Below are positions 53,552 through 63,309 of a DNA stretch of 64,000 bases, piece after piece. The stretch spans positions 124,001 through 188,000 of the forward strand of contig JAOZHZ010000028.1 in the NCBI GenBank assembly GCA_026014615.1. The letters run 5' to 3'. The notes beneath the pieces are model-generated. The model had not been told where the DNA came from. It searched no databases and worked only from the letters and a program-made list of their open reading frames with translations. Position numbers and translations under genes: made by a program. Each line of letters opens with the position of its first letter. The first letter of the stretch is position 1. Source of the DNA: Candidatus Bathyarchaeota archaeon (GTDB taxonomy: Archaea > Thermoproteota > Bathyarchaeia > Bathyarchaeales > Bathycorpusculaceae).

Positions 53552-54300
53552 GGTTCTGGAAAAGCTGGATTGTCGCAACCAAGGACCTGTCGGTCTTCAA
53601 GAAAAACAAATACATCCTGTACTCGCTTATCGCCATGCCCCTGCTAATGGGCATCGTTATACCTGCCGTTCTGATTTTCTCGTTGCAAGCCGAATCCGCT
53701 GGCATTCCACAGGCGCAACTCGTAGAAACAGCTAACATGATGGTTAACCTTTTCACCGCGTACTTTGTGGTCATAGCAGCCGTTTTACCCACCATTATTG
53801 CTTCATACAGTTTTGTGGGTGAAAAAATTGAAAGAAGCCTCGAACCCCTTCTTGCCACTCCTACCACTGACGGGGAATTGCTTTTCGGCAAGAGCATAGC
53901 TTCCTTCATTCCCTGTATAGGCGCAACCTACATCGGCACAGCCATATTCATTGCAATAGTGGACTTCTGGTCAATCACAACCATGGGTGTTCTGTTGCTG
54001 CCTAATTCGTACTGGGCAATCGTGATGGGGCTGATGACACCGCTTGCCTGCATCTTAAGCGTCGAAGCCAACGTCATAATTTCATCCCGTGTCAGCGACA
54101 TACGCGCCGCCCAACAACTCGGAGCCTTCGTCATTTTACCCTTGCTGCTTGTCATGATTTTTACATCCAGCGTACAGTTTATCCCGCTTGTCACCCTCGG
54201 CTTAATAGTATCCGCAGCCTTAGCTGTTGCAGACTTGGGTATGTTCTACCTTGCTAAAGCCACGTTCAAGCGGGAAGAAATCCTCACCAAATGGAAGTAA
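53548..54300 (+). CDS. ABC exporter permease (ABC-2 type)
   Basis: Six predicted helices. KIERSLEPLLATPTTDGELLFGK is the ABC-2 family segment after helix 2. It forms an export pump with the preceding ATPase; substrate unknown. Overlaps the ATPase by 4 bases; the small zinc protein follows 6 bases later. Confidence 0.88.
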   Translation: MRFWKSWIVATKDLSVFKKNKYILYSLIAMPLLMGIVIPAVLIFSLQAESAGIPQAQLVETANMMVNLFTAYFVVIAAVLPTIIASYSFVGEKIERSLEPLLATPTTDGELLFGKSIASFIPCIGATYIGTAIFIAIVDFWSITTMGVLLLPNSYWAIVMGLMTPLACILSVEANVIISSRVSDIRAAQQLGAFVILPLLLVMIFTSSVQFIPLVTLGLIVSAALAVADLGMFYLAKATFKREEILTKWK

Positions 54301-54306
54301 CCCCCT

Positions 54307-54525
54307 ATGACCAACAGTGAGCCTGTGAGATGCCAAAAATGCGGCAAACCCATAGGCTACGTCACTGTAATGAGCAAAGGCTTACTGGGCATGCCGCAGA
54401 AAGTCGAAAATGTAAAAGTAGTCGCTATCTGTATGGACTGCAGCCGAAAAAGCCGAACGCGCGCTACTCAGTTAGGGTTTTGGCAAAACTCCAAATCTTA
54501 TCGCTCACGTAATGCCGGCTTTTAA
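54307..54525 (+). CDS. Small zinc-binding protein after the ABC exporter
   Basis: CQKCGKPIGY and ICMDCSRK supply four cysteines, enough for a zinc ribbon, in 72 residues. Its last 62 bases overlap the convergent PUA gene, which is unusual; the end may be read-through into that gene after loss of an earlier stop. Confidence 0.55.
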   Translation: MTNSEPVRCQKCGKPIGYVTVMSKGLLGMPQKVENVKVVAICMDCSRKSRTRATQLGFWQNSKSYRSRNAGF

Positions 54526-54967
54526 CAACGGGTCCCTGCTTGACGCCTTTGGCTTCTGCCGAGCTGTAAAGGGCTTCTCCAAGCGCAAGCGGCTTACCAT
54601 GCTTCTCATCCACTATCACAACAACATCGCCCACGTCGAATTCGCCTTCATAACGAACAATGCCCGGTGCCATAACGTCTGCGCCATTGCATACGAACCT
54701 AACGGCACCCATATCCACCACCGCCCGCGACAACTGAGCCACAATGAGCTCCGACATCAACGTAGGAAAAACTGCTTCTCCCATCTTAAACAGCAGAGGT
54801 TTGCTGTCTATAAGCAGTAACTCGCCAAAATCCGTCTCCACTTTTTCCACACTAACTTTAGAGCCAACTAAGGCTTCGAGGTCAATTTTGAGTTTTTGGG
54901 CAACCTGCGTTAAGATTTGCTTAGACTCTTTAGCTTTGAGGGTGTAGCGTCGGTGTTTCTGAGACAT
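54464..54967 (-). CDS. PUA-domain RNA-binding protein (MCT-1/Tma20-like)
   Basis: A pre-PUA domain (residues 1-75: RRYTLKAKESKQILTQVAQ) and a PUA domain (about 80-155: VDMGAVRFVCNGADVMAPGI and VVIVDEKHGKPLALGEALYSS). Proteins of this type act in translation initiation or ribosome recycling, or modify RNA as partners. Converges with the zinc-protein gene. Confidence 0.85.
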   Translation of the reverse strand: MSQKHRRYTLKAKESKQILTQVAQKLKIDLEALVGSKVSVEKVETDFGELLLIDSKPLLFKMGEAVFPTLMSELIVAQLSRAVVDMGAVRFVCNGADVMAPGIVRYEGEFDVGDVVVIVDEKHGKPLALGEALYSSAEAKGVKQGPVVKSRHYVSDKIWSFAKTLTE

Positions 54968-55066
54968 GTAAACTCTCCGAATTTTCTGAGTTAACCGAGA
55001 CGGCGTGAAACCTATTTAGCTTTCCCTTGTGATGCGATGCGGATTGCAATTGTCACGTATTGTCCT

Positions 55067-55810
55067 TCAGGTTCCCCACGTATGCTGGCGGCTCTGTCGT
55101 TTCAGGGTGAACGTGTCTTTTGGTATGCGCGGCAGGAAGCCCGGAACGTTTTCGCGGTACTTGCGGAATTCTTCCCCGAACTGCTCCAAGTTTTCTGTGT
55201 CTTCTTCTTTTGCAAGCCGATAGTACATGATGACCAGAACGGGCCACAACATGAATGTGAAGATGGTGGTCCACTCAAGGTTCATGCCCAAAGTCAGCAG
55301 CAGAAAGCCCAAGTATTGGGGGTGGCGGATTCGTGCGTAGATGCCGGTTGATACAAGTTGGTCTTTAGCTTTGCCTTTGTGTATGTCTCTCCAGCCGAAA
55401 ACAATCAAGAGCACTCCTGCAACCATGATTAACGCTGTTGCGGGGAAGATGAAGAACGTGAAGACCGTGTAGAACAACTCTTGTCCTATGGCGCCTGAAA
55501 GCAGAAACTCCAGCGTGTACACGTTATTGTATCCGAACGCCCAAGTGAAAAAGTACATGGTTAAGGGAACCCCGTACATTTCAGCGTACAGTCCCGCTAT
55601 GAAGGCAAGGTAAACGCTGGCGTGACGGCGCTTCACTTTACGCTTGAACGGTATGAACAAGAAGAACAGGCTAAAGAAGCCAATGTTCAACGCAACCAGT
55701 ACCCAGTTGCTGCTGCTCAACCCGAAGCCTTTCCCGCTCAGAAAATAGTACACAATTAACACCGCAACCGCAAGCAACGTCGCGGCGACCGCTTTTTTAG
55801 GATTCCACAT
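55067..55810 (-). CDS. Membrane methyltransferase of the ICMT/PEMT type
   Basis: Seven or so hydrophobic helices and the family motif GIYARIRHPQYLGFLLLTLG with the C-terminal EFRKYRENVPGFLPR. Such enzymes methylate isoprenyl-cysteine or lipid amines using SAM. The ATG has GGTGA 6 bases upstream. Substrate unknown. Alone on its strand. Confidence 0.85.
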   Translation of the reverse strand: MWNPKKAVAATLLAVAVLIVYYFLSGKGFGLSSSNWVLVALNIGFFSLFFLFIPFKRKVKRRHASVYLAFIAGLYAEMYGVPLTMYFFTWAFGYNNVYTLEFLLSGAIGQELFYTVFTFFIFPATALIMVAGVLLIVFGWRDIHKGKAKDQLVSTGIYARIRHPQYLGFLLLTLGMNLEWTTIFTFMLWPVLVIMYYRLAKEEDTENLEQFGEEFRKYRENVPGFLPRIPKDTFTLKRQSRQHTWGT

Positions 55811-56056
55811 TACGCTTCACCAACTCCTGAATACTGCCCGATTCAGACGCTTTTTCCTAGGTTTGTTTGCGTAAAAAAGGGTTTTTGTAAAGGTTTTTTG
55901 ACCAAACACGGCATCTGCGGGCTTCTTTGTTAGTCAAATTTTCTTGACCAAAACGAAACCGAATTCGCTGGCAAGCGTATAGTTAACTTTTGTGCGGGTT
56001 GAGGAACACTTATTTTTATGACTGCTCACTGAACATAATCCATGTGCATCCCGTGT

Positions 56057-56134
56057 GGGGCTGTCGGCTAGCTTGGTCTAGGCTATGAGCCTCGGGCGTT
56101 CGTGACCCCGGTTCAAATCCGGGCAGCCCCACCA
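56057..56134 (+). tRNA. tRNA-Pro (anticodon CGG)
   Basis: The acceptor stem GGGGCTG/CAGCCCC and T arm CCCGG-TTCAAAT-CCGGG are perfect. The anticodon arm TGAGC-CTCGGGC-GTTCG gives anticodon CGG (proline). The D arm AGCTTGGTCT loop is typical of archaeal tRNAPro. The 3' CCA is encoded (56132-56134). No intron. Confidence 0.9.
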
Positions 56135-56213
56135 TCCACTTTATTCATAAATTAACCGGTTTGTTTTTCGTTTTGCCGTTAACTTGCAAAATGTAGTTTT
56201 TTATATGGCTCTC

Positions 56214-56232
56214 ATGTTTATTTTTTAAACAT
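56214..56232 (+). promoter_or_regulatory. Inverted repeat upstream of metK
   Basis: ATGTTTA and TAAACAT arms flank five T residues. It may be an operator, or the terminator of the tRNA transcript; the T-tract makes either possible. Confidence 0.35.
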
Positions 56233-56302
56233 AATGTTTTAATGTGGTTTATCTATTAAACTGAGTTCAGAACTGCAGTTAGGCAGTAAAAAAGTGACAC
56301 AC

Positions 56303-56446
56303 ATGACCAAGAACCCTTTTGAAGAAACCTTAATGCCTAAATGTTGCAAAAAACAAAACTTCGCCTTAAAAATTGAACAAGCAATACCCGACCTATTTCA
56401 ATTAAGCCTCCCTTGTTCACCTACAGGAGACTCGTGGGCAATATAG
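56303..56446 (+). CDS. Possible 47-residue protein upstream of metK
   Basis: An ATG at 56303 opens a frame ending 10 bases before metK. The product ([19 protein letters not shown], then [13 protein letters not shown]) is Cys-containing with no family. It may be a small gene or a translated leader of metK. Confidence 0.35.
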   Translation: MTKNPFEETLMPKCCKKQNFALKIEQAIPDLFQLSLPCSPTGDSWAI

Positions 56447-56456
56447 GTGGTTTTGG

Positions 56457-57632
<1,176 letters not shown>

Positions 57633-57669
57633 ATGTTGTGCATCATTTTAAGAGGCGAGGGCTTACTTC

Positions 57670-57676
57670 TTTTTTT
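57670..57676 (+). terminator. T7 terminator after metK
   Basis: Seven T residues about 38 bases past the metK stop codon, followed by ATCTG; typical archaeal U-tract. Confidence 0.55.
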
Positions 57677-57801
57677 ATCTGTACGAGCGGGGCACAAAGT
57701 GTTAAAGAAATGATGGACCGAAAAAACAAAAATAAATGCAGTATTTTCTGGGGAGGGCTTCAGGTATAACAGACACATCAATAGTCTCGAAGGAGGCTTC
57801 C

Positions 57802-58143
57802 TTGAAAGAAAGGGCAATGCAAATTCTAAACTTGCGTTACCTCATCGAAGTTGACGTTAGAAGTTCCTACAAAACGCATGCATTTGAGAACCACCCAGAT
57901 AGGCGTCCTGAAATTAATAGCGCGTCGGATGCGTTAGTTTATGAACAGAAAATCAAAGTTGTAAACCAAGCATATGAATTATTAATTGAGGTTTTAAACG
58001 GCGTAAACATCGATCTAACAAAATACGCTATGTTAGAAGATACTGATCTGGTTCAATCAGTTTTGCCCAAAGATGTAAAACCTGCCCCCTTAGGAAAAAC
58101 TGACCAGGAACTCTGGATGGAAAGATACGGCAATCTCATATAA
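57802..58143 (+). CDS. J-domain-like protein
   Basis: From TTG 57802 (GGAGG 5 bases upstream), the protein reads ERAMQILNLRYLIEVDV, then FENHPDRRPE with an HPD motif, then KIKVVNQAYELLIEVLNG: the order of a DnaJ J-domain. No Gly/Phe or zinc region follows. It could stimulate DnaK-type Hsp70, but no chaperone genes are nearby. The J-domain call rests on this pattern only. Confidence 0.55.
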   Translation: MKERAMQILNLRYLIEVDVRSSYKTHAFENHPDRRPEINSASDALVYEQKIKVVNQAYELLIEVLNGVNIDLTKYAMLEDTDLVQSVLPKDVKPAPLGKTDQELWMERYGNLI

Positions 58144-58483
58144 CCTGATTTCTAGAATAGGCATTAGGTAGATAGCCACTGTTCTTCGTAATCAAAGACA
58201 TTAAGACTGTCTAGAAAACTTGCGATTCACAGAGACTATCTTTTAGTTCCTGAGGTTGAGAATCAATCTAAGTGATTCAGGAATTGAAAAGCCAGAGAGG
58301 AAAAAAGATGGCTTCATTGGGTGCATTGTGATTTTACCGAAGGATGAACCTGCGGTTACTTCTTTGAACTTCTTAAGCGACTGTGCTTCTATGTGTATAC
58401 CCTGTGTTGAGTTTAGTTTGTCAACAAAAGGTATTAATGGTATTTAGCTAATAAACTACAGCAACCATTAAACGGTGAAAAAG
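58144..58483. other. Intergenic region before the NifX/MinD cluster
   Basis: About 340 bases without a supported gene. A 63-codon frame at 58256-58447 has no recognisable features. A TATA-like TATTTAGC at about 58440, 40 bases before the next start, may be the cluster promoter. Confidence 0.4.
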
Positions 58484-58660
58484 ATGACAAACACAACCAA
58501 AGAGGTAAACGTAGACCCCTGCTTATGTGTTGGGTTTGAGACGGCATCAAGTTTTCACGTGAATGGTTGGCAAAACTGGAGTTTTCTCCTAAGGAAACAG
58601 GTTTTCCTTGGAGAGTTAGAACCTTGTTTGTGTATGACATTTCATGAGGTGCGAAAATGA
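58484..58660 (+). CDS. Small cysteine-containing protein coupled to the NifX-like gene
   Basis: From ATG 58484 (GGTGA 5 bases upstream) a 58-residue protein with two PCLC motifs (VDPCLCVG and LEPCLCM). Its stop overlaps the next start by 4 bases (ATGA), which favours a real, coupled gene. No family recognised; the paired Cys could hold a metal centre. Confidence 0.45.
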   Translation: MTNTTKEVNVDPCLCVGFETASSFHVNGWQNWSFLLRKQVFLGELEPCLCMTFHEVRK

Positions 58661-59031
58661 AAATATGTGTAAGCGCAACATCAAACAGTATAGATGCGCA
58701 GTTAGACCCTCGCTTCGGTAGATGCGCCTACCTACTAATTGTAGACACTGAAACACTACAGTTTGAAGCCATTTCAAACATGGCTGCAGGTGCCACAGGC
58801 GGCGCAGGAATTCAAGCTGCACAAACCGTAACAAAAACAGGTGCAAAGTTAGTCATAACTGGAAATGTTGGACCTAACGCCTTCAACGCTTTATCTGCAG
58901 CCGGCGTAGAAATCATAACTGGAGCCTCTGGAACAATCAAAGAAGTCGTCGACAAATTCAATAAAGGCGAATTAAAAAAAACTGACGCGCCTACAGTGCG
59001 TAATCATTTCGGAATGGGCGGACAAAGATGA
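58657..59031 (+). CDS. NifX/NifB-type iron-molybdenum cluster-binding protein
   Basis: Dinitrogenase-FeMo-cofactor family (PF02579): KICVSATSNSIDAQLDPRFGR at the start and VITGNVGPNAFNALSAAGVEI. Proteins of this family hold Mo-Fe-S clusters, including the bacterial orange protein. It is followed by a pair of Fe-S MinD ATPases, as in ORP gene clusters. Confidence 0.9.
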   Translation: MKICVSATSNSIDAQLDPRFGRCAYLLIVDTETLQFEAISNMAAGATGGAGIQAAQTVTKTGAKLVITGNVGPNAFNALSAAGVEIITGASGTIKEVVDKFNKGELKKTDAPTVRNHFGMGGQR

Positions 59032-59106
59032 AACTAACCGCTAATCCAGCAGTTGTTACATCTAACAAACTAAACTTTTCACGCTGAGAGATTAAAAGTG
59101 GACAGG

Positions 59107-59250
59107 ATGGCTAATAGACTAATCTTCCTTTCAGAGGACGCGCTTGATAGATCACCAAAGTTAACGCAAGACTACCCAACGTCAACAATTAAAACCCTCA
59201 AAAAAGCAACTGCCGAATACGAGAAATTTAAAGGTCAATCAGAGCTATAA
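59107..59250 (+). CDS. Possible 47-residue protein inside the NifX/MinD cluster
   Basis: From ATG 59107 (or GTG 59098), NRLIFLSEDALDRSPKLTQD then a helical C-terminus. It lies between the NifX-like and first MinD genes, all on one strand, with 31 bases to the next start. Function unknown. Confidence 0.4.
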   Translation: MANRLIFLSEDALDRSPKLTQDYPTSTIKTLKKATAEYEKFKGQSEL

Positions 59251-59281
59251 CCGATTATATTGGCTTTAGGAGGAAAACTGA

Positions 59282-60118
59282 ATGATTATATGTGTTGCTA
59301 GCGGGAAAGGCGGAACTGGAAAAACCTCGGTAGCCGTCAACATGGCTGTTTCGGTTGGTAACGTTCAGCTTCTAGACTGTGACGTTGAAGAACCCAACTC
59401 CCATTTGCTTCTGAATCCAGAAATATACAAAACCGAGCCCGTTTACAGTTTAATCCCCCTCGTGAACCAGCAGTTGTGTACCCACTGCGAAAGATGCGCC
59501 AAATTCTGCCAGTACAACGCCATATTTGCTACGGCAGAGAAAACACTTGTTTTTCCCGAGCTATGTCACAGTTGCGGCGGATGCGCTATAATCTGTCCAC
59601 AAAAAGCAATCAGTTGGGAAAAAAATCACATCGGCACCTTAAAGTTTGGCAAAGCCGGCAATTTATCGCTTGTTTATGGGGAACTTGAAGTAAGCAAGCC
59701 GCTGTCAGTGCCTGTTATAAAAGCCGTTAAAAAACAGATGGTTACCAATTCCACTGTAATTCTTGATTCGCCACCTGGAACTTCGTGTCCGTTCGTGGAA
59801 ACAGTCAGCGGCAGTGACTTCTGTATTTTAGTTACCGAACCCACTCCCTTTGGTTTACATGACTTAAAGATAGCGGTTGAGGTTTTAAGAAAAATCGCGA
59901 TTCCTTTCGGCGTCGTTGTTAATCGTTCTGGCGTAGGCGACAACACCCTGTATGAATACTGCAAAAAAGAGAACATACGTATTCTGATGGAAATTCCCTA
60001 TCAGCGGAGAATCGCAGAGCTGTATTCGAAAGGGGTTCCGTTTAGTTTGGAAATGCCCGAATGGGAAGAGAAGTTCCAAGCACTATATGACAACGTAATG
60101 GAGTTAGTTGAAAAATGA
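59282..60118 (+). CDS. MinD/Mrp-type ATPase with inserted ferredoxin domain, copy A
   Basis: Deviant Walker A CVASGKGGTGKTSVAVNMA, then a two-cluster ferredoxin insert (CTHCERCAKFCQYNA and CHSCGGCAIICPQKA, residues 62-110) and a switch region LDSPPGTSCPF. Such paired ATPases act with NifX-like proteins in Mo-Fe-S chemistry. AGGAGG precedes the ATG by 8 bases. Overlaps copy B by 4 bases. Confidence 0.92.
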   Translation: MIICVASGKGGTGKTSVAVNMAVSVGNVQLLDCDVEEPNSHLLLNPEIYKTEPVYSLIPLVNQQLCTHCERCAKFCQYNAIFATAEKTLVFPELCHSCGGCAIICPQKAISWEKNHIGTLKFGKAGNLSLVYGELEVSKPLSVPVIKAVKKQMVTNSTVILDSPPGTSCPFVETVSGSDFCILVTEPTPFGLHDLKIAVEVLRKIAIPFGVVVNRSGVGDNTLYEYCKKENIRILMEIPYQRRIAELYSKGVPFSLEMPEWEEKFQALYDNVMELVEK

Positions 60119-60990
60119 AGCAGTTAACAATTCTAAGCGGCAAAGGCGGAACAGGCAAAACCTCCATAACAGCTTCTTTCGCGGTTCTGGCAAAAAACGC
60201 TGTAGTCGCAGACTGCGACGTGGACGCCCCTGACCTTCACATGCTCCTACACCCTGAAGTAATCAAAACACAAGAGTTCGTAGGCTCAAAACTAGCCGTC
60301 ATCAACCAAGAAGCCTGTACCAAATGCGGTCTCTGCAGAGAAAAATGCAACTTTGACGCCGTAACCAGTGACCTGAAAATTGCCGCCATTGCTTGTGAGG
60401 GCTGTGGAGTTTGTGAGGTAGTATGTCCCGTCGGCGCTATAACAATGGTTCCACGAGTCTCTGGGAACGCTTACCTGTCGAAGATAAAATATGGTTTCAT
60501 GTCACATGCACTGCTTGATCCCGGTGAATCTAATTCAGGAAAACTGGTAACCTTGGTTAGGCAGAACGCCAAAATTCTGGCTACGAAAGAAAACTGTGAT
60601 TTGATTATCATTGATGGTTCACCTGGAATTGGTTGCCCTGTTATAGCTTCGATTTCAGGTGTGGATGCTGCGTTGGTGGTTACTGAACCCACAATGTCGG
60701 GTATTCATGACCTTGAAAGAGTATTGTCGCTGCTTGCTCACTTCAACGTTGCTCCCTTCGTATGCATTAACATGTACGACATAAACACCGAAAACACCAA
60801 CAAAATCTTAGCATTCTGCAAAGAACAAGGAATTGACGTTGTGGGTGTTATCCCTTTTAGCCCTGAAGTTACTCACGCAATGGTTAACGGAAAGACAGTC
60901 ATTGAATATGCTCCTGAGAGTGGAGTAGCTGAAGAAATACGCAATATGTGGAAAAAAATGCAGTTAACGTTGGGGTACAGTGAATCATGA
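60115..60990 (+). CDS. MinD/Mrp-type ATPase with inserted ferredoxin domain, copy B
   Basis: Same architecture as copy A: ILSGKGGTGKTSITASFA, then CTKCGLCREKCNFDA and CEGCGVCEVVCPVGA, and IDGSPGIGCPVI. The two copies probably form a heterodimer that uses ATP to move electrons or a cluster to the NifX-like protein. Start overlaps copy A stop by 4 bases. Confidence 0.92.
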   Translation: MKQLTILSGKGGTGKTSITASFAVLAKNAVVADCDVDAPDLHMLLHPEVIKTQEFVGSKLAVINQEACTKCGLCREKCNFDAVTSDLKIAAIACEGCGVCEVVCPVGAITMVPRVSGNAYLSKIKYGFMSHALLDPGESNSGKLVTLVRQNAKILATKENCDLIIIDGSPGIGCPVIASISGVDAALVVTEPTMSGIHDLERVLSLLAHFNVAPFVCINMYDINTENTNKILAFCKEQGIDVVGVIPFSPEVTHAMVNGKTVIEYAPESGVAEEIRNMWKKMQLTLGYSES

Positions 60991-61059
60991 CGCCCAAAAA
61001 TCGCGGGAACCGCAACGTTAATTTTTTGCTATTACCCAAATTGAAGTGGGGGTACGATA

Positions 61060-61230
61060 TTGGTTCATCAACTGATTGTTACAATTGACGACGAATTAAA
61101 GAACGCCATGAGCAAATACCCAGATGTTGATTGGGTTGCTGTTGCATTGAAATCATTTAAGGATTGTATACAACGGAAGGAACTTGCTGGAATGTACACA
61201 GGTCCTGTAGAAAAAGATTCCTGCACGTAA
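61060..61230 (+). CDS. Small VapB-like antitoxin, no toxin partner seen
   Basis: From TTG 61060 (GGGGGT upstream), the protein reads QLIVTIDDELKNAMSKYPDV, then WVAVALKSFKDCIQRKELAGM, as in archaeal VapB antitoxins. No VapC follows; the next gene is a radical SAM enzyme. The gene is short and lacks support by coupling. Confidence 0.5.
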   Translation: MVHQLIVTIDDELKNAMSKYPDVDWVAVALKSFKDCIQRKELAGMYTGPVEKDSCT

Positions 61231-61267
61231 CAGGCAGTTGTCGGAACTGGCAACTTTGCGGAATTCA

Positions 61268-62242
61268 ATGCAAATCGCTTTCGGTCCTGTCCCGTCTAGG
61301 CGTTTGGGAAAAAGCTTAGGGATAAATAATGTTCGACCAAAAGTATGTTCCTACTCCTGTATTTATTGTCAATTAGGAAAAACCAGCGAATGTACTATTG
61401 AACGGCAAGCTTTCTACCCCCTAAACGAAATTTACGATGAGGTTGCCAAGAAGGTTCATTATGTTTCTTTAATGAATGAGCGAATTGACCATCTTACTTT
61501 CGTGTCGGATGGAGAACCCACCTTAGACATTAACTTAGGTCGCGAGATATCCCGTCTCAAACAAATCGGGCTTCCCGTCGCCGTCATAACTAATTCCTCT
61601 CTACTTTGGCTTGAAGACGTTAGACAAGATTTGTTAAAAGCAGACTACGTTTCGCTTAAGGTAGACGCCCTCGACGAGGCTTTGTGGCGACGCATAGACC
61701 GACCTCACAAGACCTTACGATTAGATGCCATATTGAACGGCATTCAGAACTTTACTGAGTCTTTTAAAGGAACAGTTGTCACCGAAACCATGCTTGTAGA
61801 TGACGTGCAGTACGCGAACGAATTCGAACGGATAGCAGCTTTCTTGGCGACATTGAAAAAGCTGGACAGGGCATACATTGCGGTTCCAACTAGGCCACCA
61901 GCAGAGAATTGGGTTAAACCTGCCAAAGAAGAAGTGGTAAACGCTGCATATCAGGCTTTTTCTGAAAAGCTGGGTGTTGACAAAGTAGAATTTTTGATTG
62001 GTTATGAAGGAGCCGCCTTCGCGTTTACTGGAAATGCTGCAGAAGATTTGTTAAGCATTATGGCGGTGCATCCCATGCGAGATGAAGCTGTTAAGGAGTT
62101 TTTGTGGAAAGCAAATGCGGGCTGGCAAGTTATTGAGCGCCTTTTAGCTGCGGGTAAACTTGTTGAGTTAGAGTACGAGGGAAACCTGTATTATATGAGG
62201 AAACTGAACGGGAGAAAGGTCACACGTGAAAGTGCATCTTGA
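61268..62242 (+). CDS. Radical SAM protein (COG0731-like)
   Basis: The N-terminus FGPVPSRRLGKSLGINNV is characteristic of this family, followed by CSYSCIYCQLGK, the CxxxCxxC cluster motif. FVSDGEPTLD and a C-terminal winged helix are present. The reaction is unknown. The frame extends to 61238; ATG 61268 is the usual start. Overlaps the DUF89 gene by 17 bases. Confidence 0.88.
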   Translation: MQIAFGPVPSRRLGKSLGINNVRPKVCSYSCIYCQLGKTSECTIERQAFYPLNEIYDEVAKKVHYVSLMNERIDHLTFVSDGEPTLDINLGREISRLKQIGLPVAVITNSSLLWLEDVRQDLLKADYVSLKVDALDEALWRRIDRPHKTLRLDAILNGIQNFTESFKGTVVTETMLVDDVQYANEFERIAAFLATLKKLDRAYIAVPTRPPAENWVKPAKEEVVNAAYQAFSEKLGVDKVEFLIGYEGAAFAFTGNAAEDLLSIMAVHPMRDEAVKEFLWKANAGWQVIERLLAAGKLVELEYEGNLYYMRKLNGRKVTRESAS

Positions 62243-63086
62243 TTGTGTTCCATGTTTGCTGAGGCAGGCATTGGATGCTACAAAATTAGGTTCGGCTGAT
62301 GAGGCTACCCGTGAGATTGCTCTTCGACAAGTAATGCAGCATCTTTCCAATGCACAGTGGAACCAAACCACCCCCGAGCTTGCTACCAACGTACATAGGA
62401 TCATAAAAAAAGTAACAGGCAACGTTGACCCTTATAGCCAGTTGAAAGAGAAGTACACTCGCGTCGCCCTTGCGTTCTATCCGAAACTTGAAGCTATCGT
62501 TAAACAGTCAGAAGACCCGTTACTAACCGCAGCTAAGCTGGCTATTGCTGGTAACATAATTGATTTCGGACCAAAGGTGAACGTCAACTTGGAGCAAACT
62601 GTTGAAGCCGTTTTAGAGGATGACCTTGCGGTAAACGATGTCGGTAAACTGAAAGAATCACTTCTTAAATCTAAGAAGGTTTTGTATCTTGCTGATAACG
62701 CTGGGGAAACTGTCTTTGACAAGCTGTTGGTGGACGAACTGTTGAAACGGGATGCTGAAGTGACTTTCGCCGTGAAGGATGCCCCTATTTTGAATGATGC
62801 AACCTTTGACGATGCTGAAATCGCAGGAATCACAAAAATTGCCCACGTTATTTCCATCGGAACTGACTGTACTGGTGTGCTCTTTAGAGAATGCTCCCCT
62901 GAATTCCTCACGGAATTTGAAAACTGCGGCTTTGTGATCAGTAAAGGTCAGGGCAACTATGAATCTCTGAGCAATACATTGCATAAAGAAATTTTCTTTC
63001 TTCTAAAAGTTAAATGTCCACTCATCGCCGAAGATGTCGGAGTAAAAACAGGTTCTGCAGTTTTAAAACGAACCTACGTGGGTTAA
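62226..63086 (+). CDS. DUF89 (ARMT1-like) phosphatase, copy 2
   Basis: Same family as the gene at 39.4 kb: LDCVPCLLRQALDAT at the start, VLYLADNAGETVFDKLL and VKDAPILNDATFDDAE. It is translationally coupled to the radical SAM gene (17-bp overlap), so the two probably act together. It may remove a damaged intermediate or a phosphorylated by-product. Confidence 0.88.
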   Translation: MKVHLDCVPCLLRQALDATKLGSADEATREIALRQVMQHLSNAQWNQTTPELATNVHRIIKKVTGNVDPYSQLKEKYTRVALAFYPKLEAIVKQSEDPLLTAAKLAIAGNIIDFGPKVNVNLEQTVEAVLEDDLAVNDVGKLKESLLKSKKVLYLADNAGETVFDKLLVDELLKRDAEVTFAVKDAPILNDATFDDAEIAGITKIAHVISIGTDCTGVLFRECSPEFLTEFENCGFVISKGQGNYESLSNTLHKEIFFLLKVKCPLIAEDVGVKTGSAVLKRTYVG

Positions 63087-63309
63087 CATCCTGTTTGAAG
63101 GCTCAATAAATCGCATTCGCTTTGGATTTCCCTCAGAGTTCTGAATAAGGTACCACTTGTTTGCAATGGTTTGAATACCGAAAAAATGGTGCTTGAATAG
63201 ATTGATTGAAAGTGCTTGTCCCTCTGAAAATTTAATAAATGCGGTTATTGCGATGGATTTATTAGTTGATACGACGCATTTTAAGCTAAAAATTATTGAG
63301 TGAAATTGC

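Noticed and set aside
58256-58447. 63-codon frame before the NifX cluster
   Set aside because: No ribosome site or family; the region looks like a promoter region.
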